A stretch of DNA of 7,321 nt from contig CALCGM010000307.1 in the NCBI GenBank assembly GCA_937900985.1, positions 1-7,321 on the forward strand, in the 5' to 3' direction. This DNA comes from an uncultured Planctomycetaceae bacterium (GTDB lineage Bacteria > Planctomycetota > Planctomycetia > Pirellulales > UBA1268). A program made the translations under genes and the position numbers. Positions 4,859 through 7,321 of this stretch are shown piece after piece; the stretch's first letter is position 1, and every line of letters starts with the position of its first letter. The notes below the pieces were generated by a model, which did not search any database, was not told the DNA's origin, and worked only from the letters and a program-made list of their open reading frames with translations.

Positions 4859-6151
4859 ATGCGCCATGCACCTATCGACTCTCAGGTCTTCACCAGCCAC
4901 CGAGACCGGCTGCGAGCTCTGCTGCCGCCGCATGCGGTTGTCATCGTGCATGCCGCCGACACCGTGCCGACCTCCGCCGATGGCGTGCGGCCGCTGCATC
5001 CCGCCCCCGATCTCTTCTATCTCACCGGCATCGAGCAGGAGGAGAGCGTGCTGGTGCTGGCTCCCGATGCCACCGAGCCGTCGCTCCGCGAGATGCTCTT
5101 CGTGCGGCAGCCGTCGGAGACGAAGGCGCTCTGGGATGGCCATTCCCACAGCAAAGACGAGGCGACCTCGATCTCGGGCATCGAGAAGATCCGCTGGATC
5201 GACGAGCTGCCTGGCGTGCTGCATCGGCTGATGTGCACGAGCGACTCGGTGTTTCTCAATGCCAACGAGCACGATCGTGCGGCGGTCGAGGTCGAGTCGC
5301 GGGATGAGCGGATGGGCCGCAGGCTGATGCAGCGGTATCCCCTGCACCGCTATGAGCGGCTGGCTCCGCTCCTGCATCGGCTGCGGGCGGTGAAGAGCCC
5401 CGTGGAGATCGAGCTGATCAAGCGAGCCTGTGCGATCACGAAAGACGGCTTTGAACGCGTGGCGCGGATGCTCAAGCCAGGTGTTGGCGAGCATGAGGTG
5501 GAGGCGGAGTATCTCCATGAGTTCACGCGGCAAAAGGCCAAGATGGCCTACACGCCGATCGTGGCGAGTGGCGGCCATGCCTGCGTCTTGCACTACATCG
5601 CCAATGATGGCGAGTGCCGGGATGGCGACCTGCTGCTGGTGGATGTGGGGGCGAGCTATGCAAACTACTGCGCCGATCTGACGCGGGTGCTGCCGGTGAA
5701 CGGCCGCTTCAGCCCACGCCAGCGGGAGCTCTACGAAGCCGTGCGGCGGGTGCTCGTGTCGTCGATTGCCCGGGCCACGGTGGGCACGCTGCACCGCGAT
5801 TGGACGCGGGCGGCGCGGGATCAGATGACCGAAGAGCTGCTCGAGCTGGGGATGATCACCGCTGAGGATGTCGCCAAGGCGACGGAGGAGAAGCCCGCCT
5901 GCTTCACGTTTTTCATGCATGGCCTCGGCCACTCGATGGGGCTTGATGTGCACGATGTGGTGCCCCGCGAGCAGCGGTTTGAGCCCGGCTGGGTGCTGAC
6001 CGTGGAGCCGGGGCTCTATCTTCCCGAGGAAGGCATCGGGATTCGGCTTGAGAACGACATCCTCGTGACTGAAGATGGCCCGGTCGACCTGATGGCCGAT
6101 ATTCCGCTCGAGGCCGACGACATCGAGGCGCTGATGGCGTCGGGCCGCTGA
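4859..6151 (+). CDS. pepP: Xaa-Pro aminopeptidase, M24B (PepP-like), 430 aa
   Basis: A cytosolic dinuclear metallopeptidase that removes N-terminal residues preceding proline. The N-terminal domain (about 8-170) is the AMP_N/creatinase fold typical of PepP, with 'DLFYLTGIEQEESVLVL' (51-67). The catalytic pita-bread domain (about 178-425) shows all five metal ligands: D262 in VDVGA, D273 in CADLTR, H358 in HGLGHSMG, E383 in TVEPGLY and E398 in GIRLEND. The catalytic histidine equivalent is H245 in VLHY, and H365 in GLDVHD is also present. These match D260, D271, H354, E383 and E406 plus H243 of E. coli PepP (441 aa), so length and active site are intact. Start ATG 4859 is chosen because the family N-terminus begins here; upstream in-frame sequence is low-complexity Arg/Gly-rich and overlaps the divergent gene. 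No signal peptide. It stands alone as a transcription unit between minus-strand neighbours. Confidence 0.95.
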   Translation: MRHAPIDSQVFTSHRDRLRALLPPHAVVIVHAADTVPTSADGVRPLHPAPDLFYLTGIEQEESVLVLAPDATEPSLREMLFVRQPSETKALWDGHSHSKDEATSISGIEKIRWIDELPGVLHRLMCTSDSVFLNANEHDRAAVEVESRDERMGRRLMQRYPLHRYERLAPLLHRLRAVKSPVEIELIKRACAITKDGFERVARMLKPGVGEHEVEAEYLHEFTRQKAKMAYTPIVASGGHACVLHYIANDGECRDGDLLLVDVGASYANYCADLTRVLPVNGRFSPRQRELYEAVRRVLVSSIARATVGTLHRDWTRAARDQMTEELLELGMITAEDVAKATEEKPACFTFFMHGLGHSMGLDVHDVVPREQRFEPGWVLTVEPGLYLPEEGIGIRLENDILVTEDGPVDLMADIPLEADDIEALMASGR

Positions 6152-6165
6152 GACATCGCTTCAAC

Positions 6166-6181
6166 CCGGTGCTTCCGCCGG
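6166..6181 (+). terminator. Possible weak hairpin terminator after the aminopeptidase gene
   Basis: CCGGTG (6166-6171) pairs with CGCCGG (6176-6181) around a CTTC loop, giving six pairs including one G-U, starting 15 bases after the TGA at 6149-6151. No T-run follows, so it is not a standard intrinsic terminator. It lies in the 72-bp gap between two convergent genes, where a terminator would be expected. The octamer GCTTCCGC occurs twice nearby (6171-6178 and 6184-6191). Confidence 0.25.
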
Positions 6182-6223
6182 CCGCTTCCGCTGGTGCAGT
6201 CGCGGCGGTCGTGCCCGATGGAA

Positions 6224-7321
6224 TCAGCGCGGGCTTGAGGCAGCCGCATCGCTCGCCGCGACCGCGGGCTCGCTCGCTGGTTTCGGCTGATTCTTCGGTG
6301 GCGGGATGACCGGTGGATGCGGCCCTGTGAGGTCGAGCCGAAACACCTTCAGGGGATCGCCGACTTGCGTGCGGAGAAACTGGGCAAAGGTGATGCCATC
6401 TTCCGGCCACTCTTTCGTGCCGGTCAGCTTGGCCCGAACCCATACCTCCTGAGAGCCCTCTACGGCGGGCAGGATGTCGAAGGGGGGGCGGCGATCAAAG
6501 CCGCGGTTCGGCCCGCGGGTGATCAGGTTCGTCCAGGTTTCTCCATCTGGCGAGACATCGAGAAAGGCCCAGGCTCCCGGGTCGTACGGGAATGGGTCGC
6601 CGGTGGTCCAGACGTCTGCGACGGCGGCCAGCGATGCGGCGTGGATCGGAAAGTCGACCGGAAACCGCATCACGATCGTCCCCTCCACACCGATTTCCGT
6701 GGGGCGAATGAAAATGTTGGGGGCTCTTGCTGTCTGCTCACGATACCACTCCAGTCCTTCGATCGAGACAACGTGGTCGTCCCAGCTCTCGTCCTCGAGG
6801 TTGAAGCGGAAGGTGGTGAAGGGGGGCATCGTCCACGTGACGGAGGTGACTCCCTCGTAACGCTGGCCGTCGGCATCGAGTGGGGCGGTTGCCGTCTCGA
6901 TGAGCTTCAGTTCGTAGTCGCCCTCCTGGGCGTTGAGAGGGCCGAGGCCCTCGACGAACCACATCTTGTCGCGATCACCTGCCGACTTCAGCGTGACGCC
7001 CGTGAGTGCAACAGGCGCACCGTTTCGGCTGAGCTCGAAATTTGCTGTGGTGAGTGGAGCAGCAAGCGGTTCTTCGAAGTGAAGCTGAATCCACTCCAGT
7101 GGAGTTGTTCGACCACTGGTGACATTGGTGGTAATTCCCCCAGTAATGAGGCTGAGCGGTGCGGCTGACGGGGACGAGCGCGAGCCGCCTGCCGAGCTGT
7201 CAGTTCGCAAGGCGTTCTGGTTGACGGCTGCAATCGCGACGCCGACCACGGCGACCATCACAGCGGCTGCGATCGCCACGGGCCGCCGTTTCGCCTTTCG
7301 CAGGAGCCGCACGACCGGCCC
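6224..7321 (-). CDS. Membrane protein with periplasmic beta-rich domains, probably the C-terminal part of a larger protein (possibly a Ser/Thr kinase)
   Basis: The frame is open to the right edge. The first in-window start candidate is a GTG at 7312 (362 aa), but three sense codons (Gly-Pro-Val) precede it, so the gene may extend beyond the window. From GTG 7312: a basic stretch (RLLRKAKRRP, 2-11), one membrane helix (about 12-30), a Ser-rich spacer, an Ig-like beta domain (about 55-140, with 'LEWIQLHFEEPL' and 'NFELSRNGAPVALTGVTL'), a second beta-rich domain (about 165-315, 'VMRFPVDFPIHAAS', 'AWAFLDVSPDGETWTNL', 'EVWVRAKL') resembling a discoidin-type sandwich, and a Pro/Ala tail. The segment 'GPVVRLLRKAKRRPVAIAAA' is very like the juxtamembrane region of planctomycete membrane Ser/Thr kinases, where the catalytic domain comes before the helix. 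That is inference; no kinase motif is visible here. It is convergent with pepP, 72 bp apart. Confidence 0.8.
   Translation of the reverse strand, partial: GPVVRLLRKAKRRPVAIAAAVMVAVVGVAIAAVNQNALRTDSSAGGSRSSPSAAPLSLITGGITTNVTSGRTTPLEWIQLHFEEPLAAPLTTANFELSRNGAPVALTGVTLKSAGDRDKMWFVEGLGPLNAQEGDYELKLIETATAPLDADGQRYEGVTSVTWTMPPFTTFRFNLEDESWDDHVVSIEGLEWYREQTARAPNIFIRPTEIGVEGTIVMRFPVDFPIHAASLAAVADVWTTGDPFPYDPGAWAFLDVSPDGETWTNLITRGPNRGFDRRPPFDILPAVEGSQEVWVRAKLTGTKEWPEDGITFAQFLRTQVGDPLKVFRLDLTGPHPPVIPPPKNQPKPASEPAVAASDAAASSPR

Noticed and set aside
4592..5953. A 453-codon minus-strand open frame opposite the aminopeptidase gene
   Set aside because: It is the antisense shadow of a GC-rich gene with an intact PepP active site. 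The translation is His/Arg-rich with no family motif, and it also runs across the divergent gap and the start of the neighbouring gene.
1..7321. CRISPR array, tRNA/rRNA genes, insertion sequence, attachment site, toxin-antitoxin or defence cluster
   Set aside because: I scanned for regularly spaced repeats, terminal inverted repeats, transposase or integrase motifs and tRNA-like cloverleafs on both strands and saw none. All gaps are short, and the genes are housekeeping or lineage-specific.

Overview
The window looks like ordinary chromosomal DNA from a planctomycete, most likely a Pirellulales-type bacterium. It is GC-rich (by eye around two thirds). Four of its seven genes are of types I associate with this phylum: a small CxxC..CxxC zinc-ribbon protein, two single-pass membrane proteins of unnamed families, and a juxtamembrane segment like that of planctomycete membrane Ser/Thr kinases. 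This placement is inferred from protein style; there is no rRNA or other marker here.

Layout, left to right: (1) minus strand, 479 to beyond the left edge, N-terminus of a membrane-anchored protein of unknown function; (2) plus, 778-1062, small zinc-ribbon protein; (3) minus, 2341-1034, aroA (EPSP synthase, shikimate pathway); (4) plus, 2418-3725, iron-containing alcohol dehydrogenase; (5) minus, 4743-3739, membrane protein with a Pro/Ala-rich linker and a C-terminal periplasmic domain; (6) plus, 4859-6151, Xaa-Pro aminopeptidase (PepP-like, M24B); (7) minus, 6224 to the right edge, a transmembrane segment followed by beta-rich domains, probably the C-terminal part of a larger protein, possibly a Ser/Thr kinase.

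The seven genes alternate strictly in strand (-,+,-,+,-,+,-). No two neighbours share an operon, and every gap is either divergent (298, 76 and 115 bp) or convergent (29 bp overlap, 13 bp and 72 bp). The genes do not form an obvious pathway: aroA is biosynthetic housekeeping, PepP is peptide turnover, the dehydrogenase is a redox enzyme with unknown substrate, and the others are lineage-specific envelope or zinc-ribbon proteins.

I see no mobile element, CRISPR array, tRNA, rRNA, phage gene or defence system, and I do not think the window holds a new multi-gene system. The points most worth a second look are the missing histidine metal ligand in the dehydrogenase, a strong ribosome-binding site and ATG in the wrong frame just upstream of aroA, a likely promoter plus 5' hairpin ahead of the zinc-ribbon gene, the probable kinase tail at the right edge, and the strand alternation itself.
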